The translations under genes and the position numbers were made by a program. From the NCBI RefSeq assembly GCF_008831285.2, contig NC_045147.1, forward strand, positions 16,408,854 to 16,472,853: DNA of 64,000 bases, in the 5' to 3' direction. This DNA is from Nymphaea colorata. Its lineage: Eukaryota; Streptophyta; Magnoliopsida; Nymphaeales; Nymphaeaceae. Within the stretch, counting starts at the first letter, position 1; each line of letters starts with the position of its first letter. Below are positions 25,413 through 35,845 of this stretch, piece after piece. A model generated the notes under the pieces. The model was not told the origin of the DNA and ran no database searches. It was given only the letters and a program-made list of their open reading frames with translations.

Positions 25413-26661
25413 CTTCTGTTCTTCTCTAGTTCTTCTCTAGACGAGAGAAACTAATAAAGTAGGGAAGGCAAAGAGCAACAAGACAAAACCAAAGCAAATT
25501 TCTAACCAGAGGCTTCCCTTTTAGCTATAATCTATTAATCTTCAACATGACCTTCTCCTAGATGTGGATTTTACTTCTCTTAGCAACTGCATGATTGACA
25601 GAAGCCTCACTTTAAGTTTATAATTGTAAAACTTACAAAAACTTTATACTTTTCATTAATTTTTCTTCAAATTGAAAAGCTTTTGTTTTTTGTTTTTTAC
25701 TTTTATCATATATATGTGCATGTTGCCATTTTTCTTTCAACTTAATTGAACTTTTAACCTCAAGTGAAAATTCTCCTGAAAAAAGAAAAGCAAACTCGGG
25801 TAAATGTGGTGAATACAATGAGATGAGAGAGAGAGAGAGAGAGAGACATGAGCCCCAGCAGTGGAGAATTTCTCTGTTATTTTTGCTTTGGGAAACGGGG
25901 AGAGAAAACGACATATAGGGAAATGGGGAGCACAACTTCACCCATGCTCGGCTTGTCCTTTGTCAAGTTGACACACTGTGGGGTCAAATCCTCATTCATG
26001 GATCGGATCCAGTATCCAACTTAGTACCTGATCCGATACAACGGCCCCCCACCCCCAACACGTGATTTTTTATTTTTTTATTTTTTTATTTTTTTTATTT
26101 TCTTTTTCTCTTTTCCTCCTTTTATTTTTTTTTCCTTTTTCAAGTCAGACAACCCAACACGTGATAATATTATGCAGCATCAACGGACGGGGCACTTTGT
26201 CGATCATGTAAAGGTTATACTTGGATCGAGCACAGGATTTTAGTACTATTATGTTTAACTAACTAATTAACGAATTAGCTTAGCTCTAGTATTTAATAAT
26301 ACCTTTGTAACAGGATCGATTTAAATGGTATTAGACATCGAAATAGAAAAACATGAGTGAAGACGTGCATGAGTGTTTGCGACATTTGAATGAATGAGGG
26401 TATTGTCGACAAATAGACGCCGACAATCCGATCTATAAACGGATAATAAGTTCTTCAGGCTACTTAATAATTTAAAATATTTTGATAGAAAAATAAAAGA
26501 GGGAGAGAGAGAAATCGATGTCAACTTAGTGATCAGCAAATGGTAAGGGAATGCGATCCCCTTCTATCTCTCTCTTTTGCCTTTTTTTTCGGATCAGATC
26601 TAGCGCTTCATCTACATGTGTGACGTATTTATTTTACATTAATGTTTTGATATATTTGATT

Positions 26662-26705
<44 letters not shown>

Positions 26706-27320
26706 TCTTAGAGTAATAAAATTATTGAATTATCATTCGTTTAGTCAAAATATATGGTTCCACCAATAGCCAGATAATGGCATCAAGGAATGTTGATGGC
26801 CTACCCCATCTAGTGGGCTAAGGGTCCATCTGTGGAAGTCCAACGCATGGAGCTTCCACCATCCAGAGCTCACGACAACACTCTACTGTTTTTTAATTCT
26901 AATTATATAATCAAGCATGATATTTTTATAAATAATGCTAACATAAATATATCAAAAACATAATTGAAGAGATACCTCGAAGAGGCCGACGAACCCATTG
27001 GCGAACCGCCCTAACCATTGTGTGTGTTTGCCATGTGTTTTTTTGTCCCTTTCTTTCATCTTGATAAGACCAAACAAGGATGATAAAGACGTTAGATCCT
27101 TTGAAAATCAGATCTGTAGGGGCTGAGAACCAGCCAATTAGCTCGAACGTGTTTAGATTATCTTCAACCAAAAATTTAAAAATAGATGAACGTAGCTGAG
27201 TATCAGCCAGCCCGATAGGACTAGTGTCGTACGTGTTTATTCCAACATATATAGCTAATATAAGCTTGTTGGTCAAATGAACACCAATTAATATTGTACT
27301 TGTTTTGGTATTGAAGCCCA
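25413..27320. other. AT-rich spacer upstream of the ZF-HD gene
   Basis: Promoter side of the minus-strand ZF-HD gene at its left end. It contains a GA run (25825-25846), a T-rich stretch with TATTTTTT units (26065-26140) and an AT microsatellite (26663-26704). A 127-codon minus-strand frame at 26938-27321 is open and reads like protein (for example WSYQDERKGQKNTWQTHTMV), but I recognise no family and cannot call it a gene. Confidence 0.5.
26663..26704. repeat. (AT)n microsatellite
   Basis: About 21 perfect TA units. Confidence 0.95.
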
Positions 27321-27429
27321 ATCATATAATTTAAATATTACACGCTGCCCACTAATTTAGGGTTTCAGTTATTAAAAAAACTTGCTTCTCATTTACTTTT
27401 ATTTATGAATTCACGTCCAATCAACTGAG

Positions 27430-27970
27430 ATAGAAGCATGTGCAAGGGCGAGGCGAACCGGAGCTGCCTGAGGCCGGACGTCCGTGCAGAAACTGTTCCG
27501 CTTTTATTTATTTAGAAAGAAGCAGGGGGAGACGTGGGGAGGAGGAGGGTGGAAGGGACACCCATGGCGTGGACCTAGCGGTGGCGGAGACGAATTTTCC
27601 AGACGCTTTAGAAAGATTCCAGCGCCATTTTTGAGTCCTAGACAGACACGTTGCTCCTCCCCAATCCAGCGTTGGTGGGGGGAGGCAGGACTTCATGTCT
27701 ACAGGCCCCAAGAGTGGTGCGAAAGTTTTGAAAATTTTTAACTATTTTTTTTTAAATTTATGCAAATTTTTTTAAAAAAAATTATTCGCGAAATTTTAAA
27801 TTTCCAAAAATTTGCCGGCTTCCGCGGCACCTCCGCCGACCACCTTCCCCAATCGACGGAAAACGTTCCGATCTCCGTCGATTTTCTCGGCGATGAGTAT
27901 GCCAGCAACGGTTTTTCAGGTCCCCTTCTTCCGTCGGCAAATTTCTTTCCCTTGTCTGTTCGGTAAGTCT
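27430..27970 (+). other. GC-rich island with a possible first-exon end
   Basis: GC-rich blocks (27430-27720 and 27810-27960) separated by a T/A run stand out from AT-rich surroundings. The second ends in CTGTTCG/GTAAGTCTT, a strong donor-like site at 27962, after a short frame from an ATG near 27894. No downstream exon was found. It may be an orphan promoter or exon fragment, or the edge of a transposon. Confidence 0.3.
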
Positions 27971-28227
27971 TGTTAAAAAGATTGAGAGAGTTTTCGGTGT
28001 TTAGTTGTTGATCGTGTGGGGATTGATAGCTTGTAAATCATGCCATTATTCCACTCCAAATTAACAAATCTCTCTCATTTGTACTTAAATCTCCCTAATT
28101 AGATCACAAAGTCCCCACATGACAGATAAGTGAAAAGAAAACTTGACAAAGACTAAGGATTAAGTCGTGGCAGGTTGAACACCCAAGATCGAGCACCAGC
28201 TCTTTCATTTGGTGGTTTAAGTCTAGG

Positions 28228-28580
28228 TCTGTCAGTATATTGGATTTGAACCGGATTGTACTGTTTACCATATCTAATTTATTGGATATTCACCTATTTG
28301 TATTTGAATTCGGATCCAAATATGAATGAAGAAAATTAGATTTTAATTGAATATGATGTGACGCGACTTTTATCTTTACTCCTGCATCTGAAATGTGGGT
28401 GGGTACTAGATAAATCCAAAGTCAAATCTGAAATTTAATCTAAACAAGTATTTATGTAAAACTGAACCTAAATCCAAATCCAATCAGGTACCATTTCTTG
28501 ACTTTGAATCCGATGTTAAATTTCGTTTTACATCAGAATGTTTTGAAGCAGTTTGGTCAGATCTATAGACATCCCTGATT
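28228..28580. repeat. Degenerate dispersed repeat, copy B
   Basis: Shares phrase order with 22140-22380, including ATTTCTTGACTTTGAATCC, ATGTTAAATTTCG, ATCAGAATGTTTTGAAGCAG and TATAGACATCCCTG. The ends (GTCTGTCAGTATATTGG and ATAGACATCCCTG) suggest weak inverted termini, so a DNA transposon remnant is plausible. Confidence 0.5.
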
Positions 28581-29026
28581 AGGGCTCACTCTAGCTAGCT
28601 CGTCCTTACTAAGTATAAATTAAAGTCACAGCACTTCAAATGGGTACTAGTAACCCTTCTTAATTTATTCTCCCATACGTTGCACTTGGCTCCCTGACTC
28701 ACACACTCCCATGCGAAAGCCTGTCGTGCTTGTACTAATGTACGTGCACAAACTGCGCATAGACGCTAGCAATCGCAGCCCTTTGATTTATGTGTTTGTG
28801 TCACCTCACAGCCTAAATTTTAGGCTGGTCCAGCTATTTTTTCAACTTCATTTTAGTGATTTCTTTGCAAAGCCAATCTTATGCTTGAAACGTTAACTAT
28901 CAACAAAAAAAAGGCCAAGTTGCTCAGCCCCCATGTAAATCTTACTTGCAGAACATGATTTCTGTATCGTATAGATTTCGAGGACTTGTTATCTTGGTTG
29001 AGGGAGGTGCTGGAAGCCTTTCGAGA

Positions 29027-29063
29027 GTGGAGGACCAGGCCAAAAGAGAGGCTGGTCCTCCAC
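29027..29063. repeat. Short perfect-stem hairpin
   Basis: GTGGAGGACCAG at 29027 pairs with CTGGTCCTCCAC at 29052 over 12 bp with a 13-base loop. It lies about 80 bp outside the larger inverted repeat. Confidence 0.8.
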
Positions 29064-29143
29064 GCGCTCTGGTATTCGTGTGTGGAGAAAAAAATATTAG
29101 TCGATTCACTCGAGTTTATCGTGCATGCTTATAGAATACGTAG

Positions 29144-29989
29144 CATGCCAAGTTCAACGATATTCGTCCTAAACTACAATGTTGGTAGGCTTAATTTTAC
29201 GTTTTTAGTTATAAAAGACGTGCTCTTCCGTCATGTCTCACATGGATATGGACAGTAGACTGCAATAGTTTTCTTGTTTCAATCGCATTTTCAAACTTTG
29301 AAGGATTCATAGGCCTTAACCACGACAGAGTTTTTACGACCCCAAGTAAGTGACTGTCACTTGTCTCAAGTATATTTTCGAGTCAGCAGAAGAGATGCAC
29401 TGCCCGACTAAAGATCGAAGCCTCCACCCAAAACCTCGTCTTCCTGGGATGTATGGTTTGTTTTCAATGTCTCGGGGTGTCTCACTTGCTGCACTTCAAC
29501 TTGCATATTGATGGCTTTCTTTTGCAGTATAGAGAGTTGATGTCTTGAAAATTCGAAACGGAGACTGGTCTCATAAGGAAGCCATCGATGTGCAAGTTGA
29601 AGCACAGCAGGTACAGCACCCTGAGACATTAAAAACAAACCATACATCTCAGGAGGATGAGATTTTGGGTGGACGCTTTGATCTTTTGTCGGGCAGTGGA
29701 TCTCTTCTGCTGACCCGAAAACATACTTGAGACAAGTGACATAGTCGCTTACTTAGGGTCGTAAAACCCTATAGATAGTACCGTCATGCTTAGGGCGTAT
29801 GAATGCTTTTGCTTGCCCAAAGGGTTGATGCCTACAAAGCTAGAAAATGCAACTAAAACATGAAAACTACTGCAGTCTATTGTCCATGTCCATGTGAACA
29901 TGACGGAAGAGCACGTCTTTTATAACTAAAAACGTAAAATTAAGCTACCAACATTGTATTTTTGAATCAATATCGTTGAACTTGGCATG
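29144..29989. repeat. Long inverted repeat (hairpin) of ~850 bp
   Basis: The left arm (29144-29524) and right arm (29574-29989) are reverse complements with roughly 85% identity by eye and several indels, around a loop of about 50 bp. Outer ends: CATGCCAAGTTCAACGATAT at 29144 and its complement ending at 29989. Because the arms mirror each other, plus-strand sequence near 29600-29700 and minus-strand sequence near 29410-29520 encode nearly the same peptide, HPETLKTNHTSQEDE. No clear target duplication was seen. It may be a foldback element, a MITE, or an inverted duplication of a gene fragment; an RNA from it would fold into long double-stranded RNA. Confidence 0.85.
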
Positions 29990-31317
29990 GATGTTTGGTT
30001 AGGAGGTGTTTGGTTAGTCCAGATTTCAAATTCATGGGTCTGATGTGGATCTAAAGTGACATGCTTCTATGATATAGCAAAAGATTTATGGTAAAGTTCA
30101 AAATTTATGAAACTGAAAATCTTAAGTCACAGTGATGATCCATATGTTACCTTGTTACATTAAAAAAATATCATATTTAAAATTGAAAAGGAGGGAAGAT
30201 ATTTGATCTTTGGTAGCCAAATTTTAGGAATTTTAGATTAAAAGCAACTTAAACGCACTTGAGGTTTTTAGTAGCTGTGGAGTCATTTGTGACACCTTAA
30301 ACATTTAGTTTTTATATAAAATTGTAAAAAATTTTGAAGGACATATAAAAATGGTTATTAAGTAACTGGTTGTTATATTAAAACCACAACTAGAACAAGG
30401 CCACCCAAATGTACTTTATTTGGATATAAAAATTCTAAATTGATTTTCAAATTTTTACATATACATGCTAATTTAAGGAGTATGCTTTGATTAGAAATTT
30501 GTACATTGACTTTTTTTTGTTTTAGAAATTTAAGTGGTAATTTAAAATATTTTCCTGTAGATTGTGATCAATTTTTTTCTGCACATATGCTAGGGAGAGC
30601 GCTGTGTAATTGTAGCTTTAGAATTGTCTAGACCTGTAAAATGATTTTAATTATTAGAGGATTTGCCATCTGCATTCATTTTTTTTATTGAATTGCATCT
30701 TCAAGTTGTGTAGCGATGAAGTAGTTGTCTCTCCTCTTGCTTTTTTATATCCGTCAGGTTCTTTTGGAGAGGCACTTTTTGTTTTCTTTGAACATGAATT
30801 ATGGAAGTTAGTGCTTTTGAGATTCATAAGGTTTCATGCAAAAGATAGATTAGAAACAGTGTGTTGCGCTCTTTTAGCATTTCATACTCTTTTCGTACAA
30901 AATGTAGACATGAATCTCGGTCATCAAAACAATAGAAATTCACCTAAAGTGGTGTTGATATAGAAATAAGATCTCAAAAGTCAATAGCATATTAAGCTTA
31001 TAAAACTCACTTTTGTGTTGATTTCCATAGTGTAAAACATAATGATTAATAAAGTTTGACTTAAATAATAAGTGGTTTTTATGTATATATATATGCTTTG
31101 TTAATTTTTTTTTTGTCTTTCATATTGATACAGACCTAGACCCATTTGTACAAGATTTAGACCTAAACCCATTTGTACAGGATTTGTATTTTGACTGAAT
31201 TAGTTTTTTTATTCAAGTTACAAAAAAGAACACCATTCATCTAAATCCAAAATAGTGATAGTAAAGGTGAGATTGAAAGTACGTACGCAGACAAATTATC
31301 GTTGTATGCATACATGC
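29990..31317. other. AT-rich spacer without recognisable genes
   Basis: Low-complexity AT-rich DNA. The phrase GGAGGTGTTTGGTTAG near 30002 resembles the end of plant hAT-type MITEs, but no partner end was found. Nothing else is supported. Confidence 0.5.

Positions 31318-31349
<32 letters not shown>
31318..31349. repeat. Compound (GT)n-(GA)n microsatellite
   Basis: TGTGTG passes directly into GAGAGA. It marks the left edge of a segment duplicated at 35358-35600. Confidence 0.9.
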
Positions 31350-31729
31350 ACTAAATTGAATGTATTATTGTGTCCAATGTATTACATGATGATACATAGC
31401 ATCATAAGTAGGATTCGATTAATGGGCACCAACATAGTTGAAAGTGGGAAACAACGACTAGTGGTTTGCTTAGGCAGTCTGGATGGGCTTAGCAATGAGA
31501 GAGTAGACACAGTCTATGGACTCATGCTTTAAGTCACCAATGCCATCTTTAGTCGTACATGCACTGAGAGACCCTCGCAATGTTGAGAGCCACGTTTATG
31601 AAGGAACGAAAGAAGGCAGTCTCTTGCTGCTGTGCTGAGAGCAGCTCCTTGTTCAGCCTCCTTCATGCATCCCTTTGCAAGTTCCTTATGTGCTATCGTG
31701 CTTGCTCATCTGCTACCCTTGTCTCGTTC
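31345..31729 (-). pseudogene. Decayed 3' end of an unidentified gene, copy A
   Basis: Related to 35360-35850 by direct duplication: the shared phrases GATACATAGCATC, GGTTTGCTTAGGCAGTCTGGAT and CAATGTTGAGAGCCAC occur in the same order. Read on the minus strand, the last exon ends AFFRSFINVALNIARVSQC and stops at 31549-31551. Upstream codons include two in-frame stops, so this copy is broken. Its upstream side is cut at 31730, where LTR sequence begins. Family not recognised. Confidence 0.5.
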
Positions 31730-31880
31730 TGTTAACGATAAGGTTGAAAAACAACCATTTTAGAGAGATTAAAGGAAAGAATCTCAGCAAGATCAATCAA
31801 AATTAATGAAAAAGGAAAAACAAAATATTTTCACAAAAATAAGATTTAGTTTCCCATGTTCATCGATTCTAAGATTATAG
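31730..31880 (+). repeat. Partial LTR abutting the TRIM element
   Basis: Starts TGTTAACGATAAGG, like the LTRs at 31881 and 32461, and follows their sequence for 151 bp before the next full LTR begins head-to-tail. It is probably the remnant of a second insertion or of unequal recombination between related elements. Confidence 0.75.
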
Positions 31881-32702
31881 TGTTAACGATAAGGTTGAAA
31901 GACAACTGTTCTAGAGAAATTCAAGGAAAGAATCCTAGCAAAATTAATGATAAAGAAAAAATAGAATCTTTCCACAAAAGTCAGATTTAGTTTCTCATGT
32001 TTATCGTTGTTAAGATTATATGAACTTCAACTATTTAAACTCATTCTATGCATTGTGTAACCAAGACTCATGGTGGTTTACATGGTGAAAAACCATGCAC
32101 GTTTAATGAAAAGAATCTTTTCATTGCTGGTTTTTATTTGTTTTACTTCTTCTTTATTTTTTAACTTGGTATCAGAGCAGAATGCTTGACGCAGAAGAAT
32201 GAAGCCCATAGGTGGCCTTCAGATGACCAAATAAATCGTTGCTTTCTTCACCAAAGCAAAGACTCGATCCTGTGAAGAAAATCTTGAGGAATCAAACTTG
32301 GGTTTTCTGAATCGCTGCCAAAGCGCGATACCTTCACAAAAAACTTCATCAAGTAAATTTGGGCTTGTCGAATCACTGTCAAAGAGATAGCATGATCACC
32401 TTTTACAAAGTTCTGCAGCAAACTTGGACTTTTAGATCCATTGTCCAGTTTGAGGGATGTTGTTAACAATAAGGTTGAAAGGCAACCGTTCTAGAGAGAT
32501 TCAAGGAAAGAATCTCAACAAGACCAATCAAAATTAATGATAAAGGAAAAAAAAATCTTTCCACAAAATCATATTTAATTTCCTATGTTTATCGTTGCCA
32601 AGATTATAGGAACTTCAACTATTTAAGCTCGTTATATGCATTGTGTAACCAAGGCTCATGGTGGCCTTCCATAGGGAAAAACCATGCATGTTTAATGAAA
32701 AG
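31881..32702 (+). mobile_element. TRIM-like miniature LTR retrotransposon
   Basis: The 5' LTR (about 31881-32165) starts TGTTAACGATAAGG and is followed by TGGTATCAGAGC (32167-32178), the initiator-methionine tRNA primer site used by Ty1/copia-type elements. The internal part is only about 280 bp and non-coding, and contains a roughly 65-bp phrase repeated about three times (TTGGGTTTTCTGAATCGCTG, TTGGGCTTGTCGAATCACTG, then a shorter copy). A purine-rich GTTTGAGGGATG precedes the 3' LTR at 32461, which matches the first about 240 bp of the 5' LTR and then diverges at 32702. The absence of gag or pol fits a terminal-repeat retrotransposon in miniature, which depends on other elements for movement. 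Confidence 0.75.
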
Positions 32703-32828
32703 ACATTAAACCCACCTGTACAACCAACCATTTAAAGAACAAAAGGGATCACAAGTTTCTACATCTGCCAAAAGGGAGAATTTTTAAATAAATATTAAAG
32801 GAAGAAGATAAACACTTAAACCAACAAA

Positions 32829-33265
32829 GCAGTGGCGGAGCCACACGGTGGCTAGTGTGGGCAGTTGCCCACCCCAACCTTACAAACTTTACTTATTTTG
32901 ATGTTAATATTTTCATATATTGGCACCAAAACTTCGATGCAAGGGGTGTAGAGTACTTGGGTGACAAGGCAACTTATATTTAAAGGGATATAAGATTTGA
33001 ATCTATGGTCAGGGTCATGCTCTAGTATATTACTCTTTTGAGTTGTAAATGATAGTAAGCGCGACACTTAAATGATGTGTCTACTAGACCTCAGAATGTT
33101 AAAACTTTAGGGTATGACTTAATTTAAAATTTTTACATTGCAGTTTTTTCCTTAAGTGAATATTAAAAAAAAACAAAAACTACAAATGGTAATCAGCATC
33201 TGCATTAGAGGCATATGATTATATGAAATGATACATAAAATTGTGTTGTATCAGCTCCGCTGAAT
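32829..33265. mobile_element. Possible MITE of the GGCGGAGCC-end type
   Basis: Begins CAGTGGCGGAGCCAC and is followed by GTGTGGGCAGTTGCCCACC, a phrase also seen in the elements at 43448 and 46652. A weak inverted end (CAGCTCCGCTGA) lies near 33250-33262. Target duplication not seen; boundaries uncertain. Confidence 0.35.
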
Positions 33266-33610
33266 TGCGGGTGAATTTGTTTATTTTTCACTGTGTTCAT
33301 TTAGAACAGATGTTTAAAATTAAAGTAAATGAAAAAAAAAAATTGAAAAAAATCGCATTTACTTGCCCACCACCAACTTACACGGCCCTCCCTCAATGAT
33401 CTAAAAGTATTCAACCATGGTGTTTAACTTTAATTGCTTAGGATATTAAAAAAAAAAAGTGTATAAGGTTCCAGAAAAAGACAAAGTCCAACTAATTTGA
33501 TCTTGCCCACCACCAACTTGCATTTTATTTCTGTTAGTTCGTTTCAAATGTTAACTTTGTCATTAGCTATAGAAGCAAAAACATCATCAGTGCTATCAAA
33601 CAATCTATGG

Positions 33611-35353
33611 TAGCCACCGATTTAAAAACCGAGGCCATCAAACATATTCTAAGGATCTCAGTTTGGAAGATTTGAGATCAAATCGAGGCTACCAAACATA
33701 GCATAGTCTAAGGATCACAAATCTTCGTTTTTTCATATACATAGTTAGCACATTCGAGTTTTGACATAGTTTGAGTTCGTTCTCAGTCGCAGGAGACTTC
33801 TCAGAACAGGTTCTTGTTCAAAAATTCACTGCACCTTGATGCCCTCACCAAAAAATCTAAAAATTGGTGAGAAGATATCCAAGACTAAGACGATTCCAAC
33901 GAATGTCTGCTTGACCCAAATGGTGGCCGGAGTAAACGTGGCCGGAGTAAACAACACCGGCGCTCGGAAGTTGAGGATGATTCGGTCTTTCCATCGACTG
34001 AGAAGGTCAAGTTCGGGGGGTGTCAGGCGCTGACTTGTGCTTCAAGAGCTCGGGACACGCCGACACAATGTGGCTCACGTTGAGAAAAAGCCGACACGTG
34101 CAAATCGGGACTCGTCGAGATCCAAGATTCGTGCGGATCGGGATACGACAACCGGGCCAGACGCTGCTGCGTTGGACACGACGGGATGCGCGTGTCCTTC
34201 TCTAGCTCTGACATGAAACAGCCGATTTCGCCGGTGCTCAATGTGGTGGAGTCCGACAGTTTGGCCTTTTTGTTAGCCTAGACAACGTAACTAGTGTTTT
34301 CTTCTTTCGAATAACATTGAAAGTGAGATCGGACCACCTAGTTTTTCAGGGACACAATGCAAGAGTAGAGTAGAAGACTAATGTCACTAGCGAGTCCATA
34401 CGAGCTATTGAATTTGGATTTCATAAGTTGGATCATGAAAATTTGTGAAATTGAATCCAAAGTGACGTTGCCAAGGTCCAATCGGATCGGTGGCCAGAAA
34501 CTGGTCGGCGAAATGCTCAGACCTCAAGTAGCAGAAGTCTACAGTCCATATTAATTATACGATGTAGCTCAGGCATTTTCTTCTTAAGCCTAACAAAACA
34601 GTCTGGAAGTTTGTCCTTTTTTCCCCGTTTGGTGGAGTCCGACAGTTTCAGGCGCATATTCCGGCTGATCGTTGACTCAAATCTTGTTGGTTATTGGACG
34701 CAGAGATTCCTGACGAATTTCCGCTTCCAACGAGCCCAAGAACGTCGAAATTAGTTCAGGAAAGAGAGAGATACAGCCAATTGAAGATCGCCGGCAGCGG
34801 AAGGAAAACGTCTGGCGAAATCGAAAAATCCGACGCCGTGTTCTTCGGTTCCCGGCGAAATCGGCTGTTTCGTGTCAGCGCTAGAGACGGACACGGCAGG
34901 ACACGCCCATCCTGTCGTGTCCAACGCAGCAGAGTCTGGCCCCATTGTCGTATCCCGCTCCGCACGAATCTTAGATCTCGACGAGTCCCGCTTTGCACTT
35001 GTCAGCTTTTTCTCAACGTGAGCCACATTGTGTCGGCGTGTCCCGAGCTCTTGAAGCACGAGTCAGCGCCTGACTCCCCCCGAACTTCACCTTCTCAGTC
35101 GACGGAAAGACCCAAATCATCCTCAACTTCCGAGCGCCGGCGTTGTTTACTCCGGCCACCATTTGGGTCTAGCAGACATCCGTTGGAATCGCCTTCGTCT
35201 TGGATATATTCTCACTAATTTTTAGATTTTTTGGTGAGGGCACCAAGGCGCAGTGAATTTTGAACAAGAACCTATTATGAGGAGTCCCCTGCGATTGAGA
35301 ACCAACTCAAACTATGCTGAATGTTCTAGCCTCGGTTTATAAATTGGTGGCTA
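33611..35353. repeat. Long GC-rich inverted repeat, 1.74 kb
   Basis: Left arm 33611-34234 and right arm 34852-35353 are reverse complements with about 90% identity over most of their length, around a 617 bp loop. The outer ends pair TAGCCACCGATTT with AAATTGGTGGCTA, and the inner ends pair CCGATTTCGCCGG with CCGGCGAAATCGG. The left arm carries an extra ~125 bp near 33645-33770. The phrase GGTGGAGTCCGACAGTTT occurs twice in direct orientation in the loop (34242 and 34631). Arms are rich in GACACG/CGTGTC words. No target duplication was found. It may be a foldback or Mutator-like DNA element; no transposase is present. Confidence 0.8.
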
Positions 35354-35359
35354 ATAAGA

Positions 35360-35845
35360 ATGAGACTGAGAGAGTACTCAATTTAATTTATTAATACACC
35401 CATTTTATTATAAGATGATACATAGCATCGATTTGGTTAATGGGCACCGGTTTGCTTAGGCAGTCTGGATGATAGACACAGTCCATGGACTCATCCTCCA
35501 AGACACTGACGTAATAATATCCTCACAATGTTGAGAGCCACCTTCACTAAGGAACAAGAAAATGCAGAATGTTGCTGCTGTTGCTGCTGCTGAGCAGATC
35601 AATATAAACAGAGATCATCAGCCAATCAAAACAAAAAAACAGAAAAGAACATTCTCAACTAAGCTAATACTAGTTAACGTAAACCAACCTTAGATTTCTT
35701 GAGATCAGCCGAGAGACGAATGATGTTGGACTCATACTGCAGCTGCTGGATTGCATGTTCCTCAACGTTTTGAGAGAGGAAGAAGTAGGCAAGGAGGAGA
35801 ATAAGGCCGGTCATGGCTGCCCGGATGTTACTCAGGTATTGCTCC
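35360..35845 (-). pseudogene. 3' end of an unidentified gene, copy B (two exons)
   Basis: On the minus strand, an exon at 35845-35689 (after acceptor CTAG, before donor GTTGG) encodes 52 residues. It has a hydrophobic segment (MTGLILLLAYFFLSQ) and then a polar helix (NVEEHAIQQLQYESNIIRL). It splices in frame to 35589-35491 (acceptor CTGCTCAG), which starts with Gln repeats and ends VALNIVRILLRQCLGG and a stop. The second exon is related to copy A (VALNI motif). This could be the tail of a membrane-anchored coiled-coil protein. No upstream exons were found, so it is treated as a fragment. Function unknown. Confidence 0.45.

Noticed and set aside
34694-35218. 174-codon frame inside the large inverted repeat
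   Set aside because: Ser/Arg-rich translation of GC-rich repeat DNA. It starts in the loop, and the mirrored arm gives no comparable frame.
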